Below, one piece after another: positions 41,948-50,950 of a stretch of DNA of 64,000 nucleotides. The position numbers were made by a program, and so were the translations under genes. This DNA is from Bacteroidota bacterium (GTDB lineage: Bacteria; Bacteroidota; Ignavibacteria; Tepidaquicellales; Tepidaquicellaceae). How positions within the stretch are numbered: the stretch's first letter is position 1; each line of letters begins with the position of its first letter. Location of the stretch: positions 1 through 64,000 of the forward strand of contig JAFDZP010000002.1 of the NCBI GenBank assembly GCA_018266835.1, read 5' to 3'. Below the pieces are notes generated by a model. That model searched no databases, was not told where the DNA came from, and saw only the letters and a list, made by a program, of their open reading frames with translations.

Positions 41948-42328
41948 ATGAAATTTGAATGCAAACACCTTAGCTATTCCTGTGCCGATATAAAAGCTAT
42001 GAAAGAATTTTATGCAGATAAGCTGGGACTTGAATTGCTGGATAACGGTGAACATTTTTTTGCCGTAAGAGCGGGAGACGTGCGCTTTTCATTTTTTGCA
42101 GGCGGAAAGAAATATCCAATTGCAGATGATTCTGCAGGAATGGGAATAATATTGAAAGCAGATAATGTGAACGATGCCAGAGAATTTGTTCTCAGCAAAA
42201 ATATAACTCTGTTAAATGATATTGTCGAAGCGCCAAATTTTATGAAGTTTTTTACACTGGAAGATCCTGACGGAAATATAGTTCATATCGGCGAGTATCT
42301 TGCAGACCCTTTTCTAAAGAAAGTTTAA
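41948..42328 (+). CDS. Glyoxalase/VOC-superfamily protein
   Basis: One hundred and twenty-six residues. The paired beta-alpha-beta-beta-beta modules of the VOC fold are visible: LSYSCADIKAMKEFYADKLGLELLDNGEHFFAVRAGDVRFSFF and ADNVNDAREFVLSKNITLLND, FTLEDPDGNIVHIGEYL. His6, Glu and the DPDG.N motif are typical for metal sites of this family. An AAAGGAG Shine-Dalgarno precedes the ATG. Substrate unknown. Confidence 0.85.
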   Translation: MKFECKHLSYSCADIKAMKEFYADKLGLELLDNGEHFFAVRAGDVRFSFFAGGKKYPIADDSAGMGIILKADNVNDAREFVLSKNITLLNDIVEAPNFMKFFTLEDPDGNIVHIGEYLADPFLKKV

Positions 42329-42337
42329 AAAATCAAT

Positions 42338-42568
42338 ATGAGTCTAAAAGAAGATACCTGCCCTAAATGCAGTTCAACTGAAATTTATACAAATAATAAA
42401 TGTAATCCACGCGGTGAAAGAGGGCAGATTGTTATCAGCGGGTGGAAATGGATGTGGATTGATTTGTATATATGTATGCAATGCGGTTTTTTTGAAGAGT
42501 ATGTAAATGAAAAGGATTTTGATGAAAAAGCAAAAGCTAAAATAAAAGAAATCTGGAAGCGAGTCTGA
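42338..42568 (+). CDS. Small zinc-ribbon protein
   Basis: Seventy-six residues. Two cysteine pairs, CPKCSS (residues 7-12 area) and CMQCGF, enclose a strand-rich core with GWKWMWIDLYI. A two-knuckle zinc ribbon is likely. No family assigned. It begins 9 bases after the VOC gene, so they are probably co-transcribed. Confidence 0.65.
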   Translation: MSLKEDTCPKCSSTEIYTNNKCNPRGERGQIVISGWKWMWIDLYICMQCGFFEEYVNEKDFDEKAKAKIKEIWKRV

Positions 42569-42743
42569 CAAAATTGTTTTACATGGTCTGCTTTTTGAAA
42601 TAATATAAGATATGAAACTAAAAAAGCTTTAAAATGAAAGAAAATTTCACTAATTTACTGACATTTTTGACTTAAAGTTTCAAAAATTATGACAACATTG
42701 GCATAATTTAATTATATTTTCATAAGAGAAGGAGACCTCAGAA

Positions 42744-43220
42744 ATGAAAAAATTATTTTTCCTCGCGATTTTTATAGTGACAATTTCAGCAAATTTATCT
42801 AAGGCACAAAGCAACAGCGGCTTTGGTCTTGGTATTATTGTCGGCGAGCCGACAGGTGTTTCATTTAAAGGATGGCTTGATTCAAAGAGCGCAGTTGATG
42901 GAGCATTGGCATGGTCATTTTTAAATAACGGTTCATTTCATGTACACGTTGATTATCTTAGACACGTTAATATAGAAAGCACTCCTTCAGGAGAATTTAA
43001 CTTTCATTACGGTATCGGCGGTAGACTGAAAGCAAAAACAAATGATAATGGAAACTCAAACGATGCAAGATTCGGAGCAAGAATTCCTTTAGGATTGGAT
43101 TACAATTTTTCCTCAGAGCCTATAGAACTGTTTCTTGAAGTCGCTCCTGTTTTGGATTTTAGTCCAAAGACAGATGCCTCATTTAACGGAGCATTAGGCG
43201 TGAGATTTTATTTTCACTAA
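42744..43220 (+). CDS. Small outer-membrane beta-barrel-like protein
   Basis: One hundred and fifty-eight residues. A signal peptide ends near SKAQ (about 22), followed by amphipathic strands (FGLGIIVGEPTGVSFKGWL, DGALAWSFLNNGSFHVHVDYLRH, GIGGRLKAKTN) and a terminal aromatic strand GVRFYFH, the usual end of outer-membrane barrels. A strong Shine-Dalgarno (AGGAGA) precedes the ATG. Function unknown. Confidence 0.7.
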   Translation: MKKLFFLAIFIVTISANLSKAQSNSGFGLGIIVGEPTGVSFKGWLDSKSAVDGALAWSFLNNGSFHVHVDYLRHVNIESTPSGEFNFHYGIGGRLKAKTNDNGNSNDARFGARIPLGLDYNFSSEPIELFLEVAPVLDFSPKTDASFNGALGVRFYFH

Positions 43221-43231
43221 TATAAAATTTA

Positions 43232-43729
43232 ATGAATTCAAAAGTACAGTTATTAAAATGGATGCTTGAAGATGTAAGGGCTGAAACATTAAAAGGTATT
43301 GAAGGACTTAACAAAGAACAATTCTTCAAAGCGCCGCTTGAGGGAGAGTTCCCAATCGGCGCTTTTCTTATGCACTTTGGCGAAGTGGATACATTCTGGT
43401 ACTCGCAGCTTACCGGAGAGCAAATGCCGGATGAACTCAGGAAACGGGTTTATGAAAACTGCTGGTTCGATTGTCCCGCAGAGGAATTTAATCCGCCGAA
43501 AGAAGCTCCCGAAGTAAATGAATATCTGGATGCAATTTCCGAAACGAGAAAAATTCTTTTTGAATACATGGATAAAATGAATGACAAAGATTTAGATATT
43601 TTTGTGAGACTAAAAAAGAACGGAGAGCCGATGACTAAAAAATGGATAATTTATCATTTAATAGAGCATGAAGCCCATCACAGAGGACAAATGTTTATGC
43701 TTATCAGAAAAGGAAAACTGCGGGAGTAA
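43232..43729 (+). CDS. DinB-family protein
   Basis: One hundred and sixty-five residues. The four-helix DinB pattern with metal His residues: FLMHFGEVDTFW near 47 and LIEHEAHHRGQMFML near 145, with a WIIYHLIEHEA linking helix. DinB/DUF664 proteins are metal-dependent thiol S-transferases or of unknown role. Encoded 11 bases after the outer-membrane protein gene. Confidence 0.85.
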   Translation: MNSKVQLLKWMLEDVRAETLKGIEGLNKEQFFKAPLEGEFPIGAFLMHFGEVDTFWYSQLTGEQMPDELRKRVYENCWFDCPAEEFNPPKEAPEVNEYLDAISETRKILFEYMDKMNDKDLDIFVRLKKNGEPMTKKWIIYHLIEHEAHHRGQMFMLIRKGKLRE

Positions 43730-43847
43730 CTGATTTCTTCAATTTAATTTATACCCTTCCCATTATACATATCATAGATATTTTTATTATCGCTGTATCA
43801 TATTCTTTAATAGGATAAATTATCTTAACAAAGGTAATTCTACAACC

Positions 43848-44465
43848 ATGAAAAAAATAAAAGCGCTGTTCACAGATATAGGCGGAGTAATACTTACAAA
43901 CGGATGGGACCACATCTGCAGAGAGAAGGCGATTGTGAAATTCAAACTTGAACCTGATAAAGAAGAAATTAATGAAAGGCATCATCTCACATATGATACT
44001 TTTGAGCTTGGCAAAATTGATTTAACAACTTATCTGAAAAGAACAGTATTCTATCAGAAAAGAAATTTCACCCAGAAGGAATTCAAGGATTTTATGTTTT
44101 TGCTTTCAACTCCTTTTCCCGATATGATAAATTTAATAAGGGAAGTTAAATCTAAAAATAATCTGCGGACGCTGGTAATCAGTAACGAATCAAAAGAGCT
44201 TAACAATTACCGTATAAAAAAATTCAGGCTGAAGGAAATAATTGACGGTTTCATTTCATCAAGTTATGTAAATATGAGAAAACCTGACGAAGGGATTTTC
44301 AGAATGGCGCTTGATATTTCCCAGTACGAACCCGATGAAGTCGTTTATATGGATGACAGAATGATGTTTGTGGAAATAGCAAACTCACTGGGCATTAACG
44401 GAATTCAACATACAGATATTGAATCAACAAAACAAAAGCTGCAAAGCTTTGGACTTAAAATTTAA
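43848..44465 (+). CDS. HAD-superfamily hydrolase
   Basis: Two hundred and five residues. Motif I FTDIGGVILTNGW (nucleophile Asp10), motif II LVISNES, motif III/IV with K in NMRKPDEGIFRMALD and DDRMMFVEIANSLG. The cap is a small insert between motifs I and II, as in subclass IA. The second Asp of motif I is replaced by Gly, which is common in this group. Phosphatase or dehalogenase-like; substrate unknown. It lies 32 bases upstream of the transketolase gene. Confidence 0.85.
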   Translation: MKKIKALFTDIGGVILTNGWDHICREKAIVKFKLEPDKEEINERHHLTYDTFELGKIDLTTYLKRTVFYQKRNFTQKEFKDFMFLLSTPFPDMINLIREVKSKNNLRTLVISNESKELNNYRIKKFRLKEIIDGFISSSYVNMRKPDEGIFRMALDISQYEPDEVVYMDDRMMFVEIANSLGINGIQHTDIESTKQKLQSFGLKI

Positions 44466-44497
44466 AATACAATTATAATTAATCTATAATCAATCAT

Positions 44498-46531
44498 ATG
44501 TCACAAGAAAATAAACAGGACAATATTAATAACAATAATATAGATACACTTTGCATTAATACAATCAGAACTTTATCAATGGATGCAGTTCAGAAAGCAA
44601 ACTCGGGACATCCCGGTATGCCAATGGGAGCAGCGCCTATGGCTCATGTACTTTGGGGCGGAACGATGAATTACAATCCCGATGATACTCAATGGCTCAA
44701 CCGCGACAGGTTCGTGCTTTCTGCAGGACATGGATGTATGCTTCAGTACAGCATATTGCATCTTGCAGGATATAAAATTACAATGGAAGATCTGAAGAAC
44801 TTCCGCCAGCTACATAGCATTACTCCGGGACATCCTGAGTACGGTTTAACTCCCGGCATAGAAACTACAACGGGTCCGTTGGGACAAGGATTTGCAACAG
44901 GAGTCGGTATGGCAGTCGGGCAGAAATATCTTGCAGCGAAATACAATAAACCGGGTTTCGATATTTTCAATTACAGAATATTCGGTATCTGCAGCGACGG
45001 TGATTTGATGGAAGGAATTTCAGCAGAGTCCGCTTCGTTTGCGGGACATCTGAAGCTCGGCAACATAATTTATTTTTACGATGATAATCACATCTCAATT
45101 GAAGGTGATACATCGATTACTTTTACAGACGATACTGCAAAAAGATTTGAATCATACGGCTGGCAGGTTTTAGTTGTAGATGATGTAAATGATATTGATG
45201 CATTGAACAATGCTTTGGAAAGCGCAATCAAAGAAACTGAGAAGCCATCCTTAATAAAAGTAAGAACTCATATTGCATACGGAAGTCCGAATAAACATGA
45301 TACAGCAGGTGCGCACGGCTCCCCTCTGGGTGAAGATGAAGTAAAACTTACAAAAGAAGCTTTGGGATTCGACCCGGACAAATCATTCTTTGTCCCTAGT
45401 GGAGTTTATGAGTTTTATAAAAAGGCAGTTGATAAAAATGTTGAGACTTATAACGAATGGAATAAAAAATATTCAGAGTATAAGAGCAAATTCCCTGAAC
45501 TTGCAGCTGAGTTTGAAAACGCAAAAAATAATAAATTAAACTTTGACTGGGAAAAAGTTCTGCCTGTTTGGGAAGCTGATGAAAAAGGTGTTGAAACAAG
45601 AAAAGCATCGGGTAAAGTTATCAATGCGCTTGCTAAAAATATTCCACTGATGATTGGCGGCTCGGCAGATCTATCTCCTTCCAATGATACGGAGATAAAA
45701 GATGCAGGTTCGTTCTCTTACGATAATTACATAGGTAGAAATTTTCACTTTGGAGTAAGAGAACATTCCATGGGCGCAGAGCTTAACGGAATGAACTTAA
45801 CTCCCGGCATAATTGCTTACGGAGCAACGTTCCTTATCTTCTCTGACTACATGAAGCCTGCAATAAGACTTGCAGCTATTATGAAGTTAAGAACAATTTT
45901 TATTTATACTCATGACAGCGTGGGACTTGGAGAAGACGGCACAACTCATCAGCCTATTGAGCAGTTAATCGGATTAAGAGCAATCCCGAATTTAACAGTC
46001 ATCCGCCCTGCAGATGCAAATGAAACTGCATACGCATGGCAGGCTGCAATTGAATGTTCCGAAGGTCCTACTGCATTAGCACTTACAAGACAGAAAGTAC
46101 CTGTATTCGATAGAACTAAATTTGCTTCAGCTGAAGGGTTGCTGAAAGGCGCATATGTATTATCAGATTCTGAAGGAACGCCTGATGTAATTTTTATAGC
46201 AACAGGTTCTGAAGTTCAGCTTGCCGTAAAAGCATCTGAAAGTCTCGCCAAAGAAAATATAAAGTCACGTGTTGTAAGCATGCCGTCATGGGAATTATTT
46301 GAGAAGCAGTCAGATGAATATAAGAACTCAGTGCTTCCTAAAGATATAAAGAAAAGAGTTGTCATAGAAGCTGCATCACCGTTCGGATGGTGTAAGTATT
46401 CAGGAGATGAAGGAGTTATAATCGGAATAGACAGATTCGGAGAGTCCGCTCCCGCTGAACAGATATTCAAAGAGTTCGGATTTACGGTAGATAATGTGGT
46501 AAATCAGGCGAAAAAAATATTAGGTAAATAA
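44498..46531 (+). CDS. tkt: Transketolase
   Basis: Six hundred and seventy-seven residues, full length. N-terminal AVQKANSGHPGMPMGAAPMAH with substrate His residues, the ThDP diphosphate motif in GICSDGDLMEGISAESASFAGH, TGPLGQGFATGVGMAVG, REHSMGAELNGMNL with the catalytic Glu, and the pyrimidine-binding segment following. It transfers two-carbon units between sugar phosphates in the non-oxidative pentose phosphate pathway. Downstream of it lies a perfect hairpin (46555-46580). Confidence 0.97.
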   Translation: MSQENKQDNINNNNIDTLCINTIRTLSMDAVQKANSGHPGMPMGAAPMAHVLWGGTMNYNPDDTQWLNRDRFVLSAGHGCMLQYSILHLAGYKITMEDLKNFRQLHSITPGHPEYGLTPGIETTTGPLGQGFATGVGMAVGQKYLAAKYNKPGFDIFNYRIFGICSDGDLMEGISAESASFAGHLKLGNIIYFYDDNHISIEGDTSITFTDDTAKRFESYGWQVLVVDDVNDIDALNNALESAIKETEKPSLIKVRTHIAYGSPNKHDTAGAHGSPLGEDEVKLTKEALGFDPDKSFFVPSGVYEFYKKAVDKNVETYNEWNKKYSEYKSKFPELAAEFENAKNNKLNFDWEKVLPVWEADEKGVETRKASGKVINALAKNIPLMIGGSADLSPSNDTEIKDAGSFSYDNYIGRNFHFGVREHSMGAELNGMNLTPGIIAYGATFLIFSDYMKPAIRLAAIMKLRTIFIYTHDSVGLGEDGTTHQPIEQLIGLRAIPNLTVIRPADANETAYAWQAAIECSEGPTALALTRQKVPVFDRTKFASAEGLLKGAYVLSDSEGTPDVIFIATGSEVQLAVKASESLAKENIKSRVVSMPSWELFEKQSDEYKNSVLPKDIKKRVVIEAASPFGWCKYSGDEGVIIGIDRFGESAPAEQIFKEFGFTVDNVVNQAKKILGK

Positions 46532-46554
46532 TGCCACAGTCGTTAATTTTTCAA

Positions 46555-46580
46555 CGTTACGAAGCCGGTGCTTCGTAACG
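46555..46580. terminator. Perfect 11-bp hairpin after transketolase
   Basis: CGTTACGAAGC and GCTTCGTAACG flank a CGGT tetraloop. It is placed 23 bases after the tkt stop and would fold strongly. No T-run follows, so it may be a terminator without a tract, an mRNA-stabilising hairpin, or a small repeat. Confidence 0.5.
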
Positions 46581-46673
46581 AGCCGAGATGATTATAATGT
46601 CAATATCACTAAGTTTGTATGTATATTAATTCTATAATTCACTATTTTACGGAAAAAATTAACCTAATATAAT

Positions 46674-46907
46674 ATGAAAATTCAAATTGACTTTCACGGA
46701 GAAATGGGAATAGTGAAAACCTTAAACATGGATAATGCGATTCCGTTACCTGATATAAATGATACAGTAGAAATAAACATGGAAGAATTTGTAGTTGAAG
46801 ACAGGAACTTTGTGTTTTCCGATGACAGCGTTCTTGTTGAAATTTTTCTTACAAAGGAATTTGAAGATGAAGAAGAGTTTGATGAAGAAGAGTATAATAA
46901 TAACTAA
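46674..46907 (+). CDS. Small acidic hypothetical protein
   Basis: Seventy-seven residues: a strand-rich N-terminal half (MKIQIDFHGEMGIVKTLNMD... PLPDINDTVEINMEEFVVEDRNFVFSDDSVLVEIFLT) and a tail of acidic residues and asparagines (EDEEEFDEEEYNNN). Looks like a small folded beta protein. No family recognised. It overlaps the end of the convergent kinase gene by four bases. Confidence 0.65.
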   Translation: MKIQIDFHGEMGIVKTLNMDNAIPLPDINDTVEINMEEFVVEDRNFVFSDDSVLVEIFLTKEFEDEEEFDEEEYNNN

Positions 46908-48814
46908 GAAGCTTTGAATGTAAGTCTGAATGTTGAACCTTTATTCGGTTCGGATTCAAACGTAACTTCACCACCCAAAATATCCGTAAGTTTTTTTACG
47001 ATTGATAAACCAAGACCGGTTGAATGCTCTCCTCCGGTCGGTTTGGCGCTAAGCCGCGCAAATTTATGGAATACACTTTTTTTATCTTCGTCTGTAAATC
47101 CAAGTCCTTCATCTTTAATTTCAATTACCGCACTTTCATTTTCCTTAAAACATTTTACATGAACTGTTTTACCGTTTGGTGAATACTTTATAGCATTCGA
47201 AAGGAGATTTTCAATTATTTCAGTCAGTGAGCTTCCGTCGGTTGTTAACAGCACTTTATCCTCACCGCTCTCAAAATTTATTTTTATCTCTTTTTGAGAG
47301 GCAGCAGTTGTAAAATCTTCAATGATTTTTTTAAGCAGCAATTTTATATCAAACTCCTCATAATGCAGGTTCAGTCTTCCTTCTTCAATTGCATTTATAT
47401 CCAGCATGTTTTTAATAATAAGCTGCATGCGCTCTGCAGTCAGCTCAATTTTACCTATACGTTTTAAGACATCTTCTTTGGAAAACTTATCTATATTTCT
47501 TCTGATGGTCGAAGTGTTCAGAATAATACCTGTCAACGGATTTTTTAAATCGTGCGCAGCTATGCCGAGGAACTCGTTCTTTTCCATATTCAACTCTGCA
47601 AGCTCTATGTTCTTTAATCTGTAAATTTCTGTTTCTTTCTTTTGCTTATCTACTTCATAAAGTACCTGGAGATTTTTTATTTTCTTATCCGATTCCTCAC
47701 TGAATACTTCTTTCCAGTATTTATAATGAAGTTTAAATTGCTCCAGCGCCTTATCAAATTCTCCTATCTGCTCAAATAATTCAGAATAAACTGTATGGCA
47801 CACCGATAAATGATTATATAACTTTAAAGATTCTCCGATTGCTATTGAGTTTTCAATAAAAGTTTTTGCTCTTGAAGGCTTATTGAGTTTTTTGTAAAGC
47901 TTGCCCAGCTCAAGGCTTGCTTCAGCTTCACCGGTTTTATCACCTATAGTCTGCCGCATAGAAATACTTTCAGTCAAACAATCAATAGCTTTATCATTTA
48001 TATCCATATCATTGTAAGTGCTTCCCAGGTTTCCCAGACTAAGCGCCTCACCGTATCTGTCACCAATTTGTCTTTGTAATTCTAAAGCTTTCAAATCTAT
48101 TTCAATACTCTCTTCATACCTGCCCTGATCATGATATATATTTGCAATGTTGTTGAGCGATGTGGAATATAAATGTTTATGATTTACCTTTCCCGCAATC
48201 TCCATTGTATTATTAAAAAGCTCTAATGCCTTATCATATTCATTTAATCTGAAATGCAATGCCCCCATATTATTATATACCATTCCCATAGCATATTCAT
48301 CATTAAGTTCCTGAAAAATTGTAAGTGCCTTCTGGTAATATTCCACTGCAGAAGGATTATCTCCCAGGGATAAATATATGTTAGCATAATTATTATAATT
48401 ATGGGCTACGCCGTTAAGCTGATTATGTTTGCTTCTTAATTCCAGACTCTTTGAATTATGCTCTAATGCTTTATCAAATTCTCCTTCGAAATAATACGTC
48501 TGCCCGATAATGTTTTCAGCTGCTGCTATTCCCAGCTCATCATTAATTTTCTCATAATGCTTAACAGATTCCACAAGAGAATATCTTGCAGAGACATAAT
48601 TTGACATTTTATATGTTGCATAACCTTTATGAAAATGTCCGCAAGCCATACCTTTATCATAATTAATTTCTTTAGAAAGATTTATAATCTCTTCGGCTTT
48701 TATTAACGTAGTTTGGTTAGCAGCATCTTTTAATGCCAATATCTGGGAGACGAGACTATCTATTTTTTCTTTTTTTAGAGAAGACAAGTGAATCAATAAA
48801 TTATATAGCCTCAC
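46904..48814 (-). CDS. TPR-containing sensor histidine kinase
   Basis: Six hundred and thirty-six residues. About residues 40-330 are tetratricopeptide repeats (SARYSLVESVKHYEKIND, NSKSLELRSKHNQ, ALTIFQELNDEYAMGMVYNNMG etc.). After a coiled coil comes the HisKA box EFLGIAAHDLKNPLTGI with phospho-accepting His and the HATPase domain (IENLLSNAIKYSPNGK, IKDEGLGFTDED, TGLGLSIVKKL). No membrane segment: a cytosolic kinase sensing through the TPR domain. No response regulator adjoins it. Confidence 0.9.
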   Translation of the reverse strand: MRLYNLLIHLSSLKKEKIDSLVSQILALKDAANQTTLIKAEEIINLSKEINYDKGMACGHFHKGYATYKMSNYVSARYSLVESVKHYEKINDELGIAAAENIIGQTYYFEGEFDKALEHNSKSLELRSKHNQLNGVAHNYNNYANIYLSLGDNPSAVEYYQKALTIFQELNDEYAMGMVYNNMGALHFRLNEYDKALELFNNTMEIAGKVNHKHLYSTSLNNIANIYHDQGRYEESIEIDLKALELQRQIGDRYGEALSLGNLGSTYNDMDINDKAIDCLTESISMRQTIGDKTGEAEASLELGKLYKKLNKPSRAKTFIENSIAIGESLKLYNHLSVCHTVYSELFEQIGEFDKALEQFKLHYKYWKEVFSEESDKKIKNLQVLYEVDKQKKETEIYRLKNIELAELNMEKNEFLGIAAHDLKNPLTGIILNTSTIRRNIDKFSKEDVLKRIGKIELTAERMQLIIKNMLDINAIEEGRLNLHYEEFDIKLLLKKIIEDFTTAASQKEIKINFESGEDKVLLTTDGSSLTEIIENLLSNAIKYSPNGKTVHVKCFKENESAVIEIKDEGLGFTDEDKKSVFHKFARLSAKPTGGEHSTGLGLSIVKKLTDILGGEVTFESEPNKGSTFRLTFKAS

Positions 48815-48916
48815 TCAAAAATTGGAACCGAGGCAAAAAATATTACAATATAATTACTTTGTTAACTTTACTATGTGGTACAAATCAGCAGTATTCTCAG
48901 TTTGCTTAATGTTTTA

Positions 48917-50902
48917 CTACAAGTTTTTGGAAATAGTAAAATGGAAAGAACTTCCTTTGTTTTGTTCACTCTCAACCCAAATTTTTCCATTATGCGCCCG
49001 TATAAATTCACTGCAAAGGAGAAGTCCCAATCCGGTTCCTTTTTCGCCTGAAGTGCCTTCAGAACTTTCTCTCGTTTCCCAGTTAAAGAGACGCTGAACT
49101 TGAGTTGGCTTCATTCCAATTCCTGTATCTGAAACTGTAACCTGAACAAAATTGGTATCATTAATTGAGTTTACGATTATCTTTCCGTCTCTTGTAAATT
49201 TATTTGCATTAACTATAAGATTTCTCATTATAACGCTTAGCATATTACTATCGGCTTTAAATACGGAATTTTCATCGCATAAATTTTCAAGAATATTATT
49301 TTTAGATTTTAAAAGAAGAGAGAATTCATTCCTTTTTCCTTCAATAAGATTGTAAAGATTAATATTGACTAAATCAGCCGCCATTTCCTTTTCAACTTGT
49401 GAAGTTCCCCAATGAAGAACTTCGTTAAGCATATTAAGCGCAGCGGTTGAATTTTTCTGAAGCTCCTTAAAAATTTCATCAATCATTTCCTGGTCGATTA
49501 CTTTATCAATATACATCGAAATGACCTGCTGTACTATACCCAGAGGATTTCTTAAATCATGAGCTAAAATTGAAAGAATTTTTGTATTTATATCGTTGAT
49601 TCTCCTAATCTCAGAGCTTTGAGAACGAAGAGTATTTAAAGTATCTGAAAGGGTATTATTCTTTAAATTCAACTGCTGATTCAGCTCGTTTAAAGCAGAG
49701 TTTTTTTCACTCAAAGCGTCAGATTCACGCTTCAGAAGAGCAAGCTTGTGCATTGCACTCAGGTATTTTTTCTTATCTTCAAAAAGCAGCTTTAGATTTT
49801 TTAACTGTTCATCCGATTGTAACAGAACGTTTTCATTGTAAAGCTTGTATTGCTCCAACGATTTGACATACTCTCCGGCTTCTTCAAATAATTCGGAATA
49901 GAAAAGATGGCATCCGGCAAGATGATTCGGAGTACTGGCCGTTTTTAACGCATTTTCAACGCATGTTCTTGCTTTTAAAGGTTCGTTCAATTTTTTATAT
50001 AACATACCAAGATCAAGGCTCGCCAAAGATTCCCCTTTTTTATCTCCAATAGTATTACAAATCTTTATGCTTTCGTTGAAACACTCAATTGCCTTATCAT
50101 TTAAATTCAGTTCGGTATATGTGCCTCCGAGTTTTCCAAGGCTATTCGCTTCTCCACGCTTATTATTTATTTCTCTTTGAATCTTTAATGCTTCTAAATT
50201 TATCTGAACGCACTGTTCATGTTTTTCCTGATGAGTATAAATAAGAGATATGTTATTAAGTGTCAGAGTGTAAAGAGTCATATTGTTAAGCCTCTCACAC
50301 ATTTCTTTTGAACAATTGTAAAGTTCCAATGCTTTATCATAATCACGAAGACGGTAATACATTGTTCCCATATTATTATACATCATTGCAATTGAAGATT
50401 CATAGTTCAACTCCTTAAAAATTGACAATGCTTTCTCACTGTTTTCAATTGTAGCAGGATAATCACCAAGCTCCATATAAGTAATAGCCCAGCCATTATA
50501 ATTTAAAGCAATGCCTTCCTTGTCATTGTTTTTAAGGTGAAGGTCAAAGCTCAATGAATTAAATTCCAGAGCTTTATCAAACTCGCCTGTGTAATAATGG
50601 GTTGCTCCTATTATATAATAGCTTCGGGCAAGCCAGATTTCATCGTTAATTTTTTCAAAAATGGAGACTGCCCCGTGAAATAAGCTCCTTGCAGAAAAAT
50701 AGTCTGAATTTTCACTAAGAGCATATCCTTTTAAAAAATAACCGGATGCGATGCCCTTTGCATATGATATACTTACTGAATGTTTAATTATTTCTTCGGC
50801 AATTTCAGATGTGTTTTGTGACGGCGCTTTTCGGTTAGCGTATGCCTGGCTTATTAAATCGTCAAGAGTTTTTATATTAATATCTATATCGGAAGACAAC
50901 AA
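48917..50902 (-). CDS. TPR-containing sensor histidine kinase, paralogue
   Basis: Six hundred and sixty-one residues, same architecture as the neighbouring kinase: TPR array (about 45-340), long coiled coil (about 360-420), HisKA box ILSILAHDLRNPLGIVQQV, HATPase domain (RNLIVNANKFTRDGK, VSDTGIGMKPTQ, GEKGTGLGLLLCSEFI). The coiled coil is longer than in the paralogue. Sequence similarity over the TPR part suggests a tandem duplication. No membrane segment; partner regulator unknown. Confidence 0.9.
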   Translation of the reverse strand: MLSSDIDINIKTLDDLISQAYANRKAPSQNTSEIAEEIIKHSVSISYAKGIASGYFLKGYALSENSDYFSARSLFHGAVSIFEKINDEIWLARSYYIIGATHYYTGEFDKALEFNSLSFDLHLKNNDKEGIALNYNGWAITYMELGDYPATIENSEKALSIFKELNYESSIAMMYNNMGTMYYRLRDYDKALELYNCSKEMCERLNNMTLYTLTLNNISLIYTHQEKHEQCVQINLEALKIQREINNKRGEANSLGKLGGTYTELNLNDKAIECFNESIKICNTIGDKKGESLASLDLGMLYKKLNEPLKARTCVENALKTASTPNHLAGCHLFYSELFEEAGEYVKSLEQYKLYNENVLLQSDEQLKNLKLLFEDKKKYLSAMHKLALLKRESDALSEKNSALNELNQQLNLKNNTLSDTLNTLRSQSSEIRRINDINTKILSILAHDLRNPLGIVQQVISMYIDKVIDQEMIDEIFKELQKNSTAALNMLNEVLHWGTSQVEKEMAADLVNINLYNLIEGKRNEFSLLLKSKNNILENLCDENSVFKADSNMLSVIMRNLIVNANKFTRDGKIIVNSINDTNFVQVTVSDTGIGMKPTQVQRLFNWETRESSEGTSGEKGTGLGLLLCSEFIRAHNGKIWVESEQNKGSSFHFTISKNL

Positions 50903-50950
50903 TAGAGTTATTAAATTATATTACCCCTCTACTATGAGAGGGGCGAAAAA

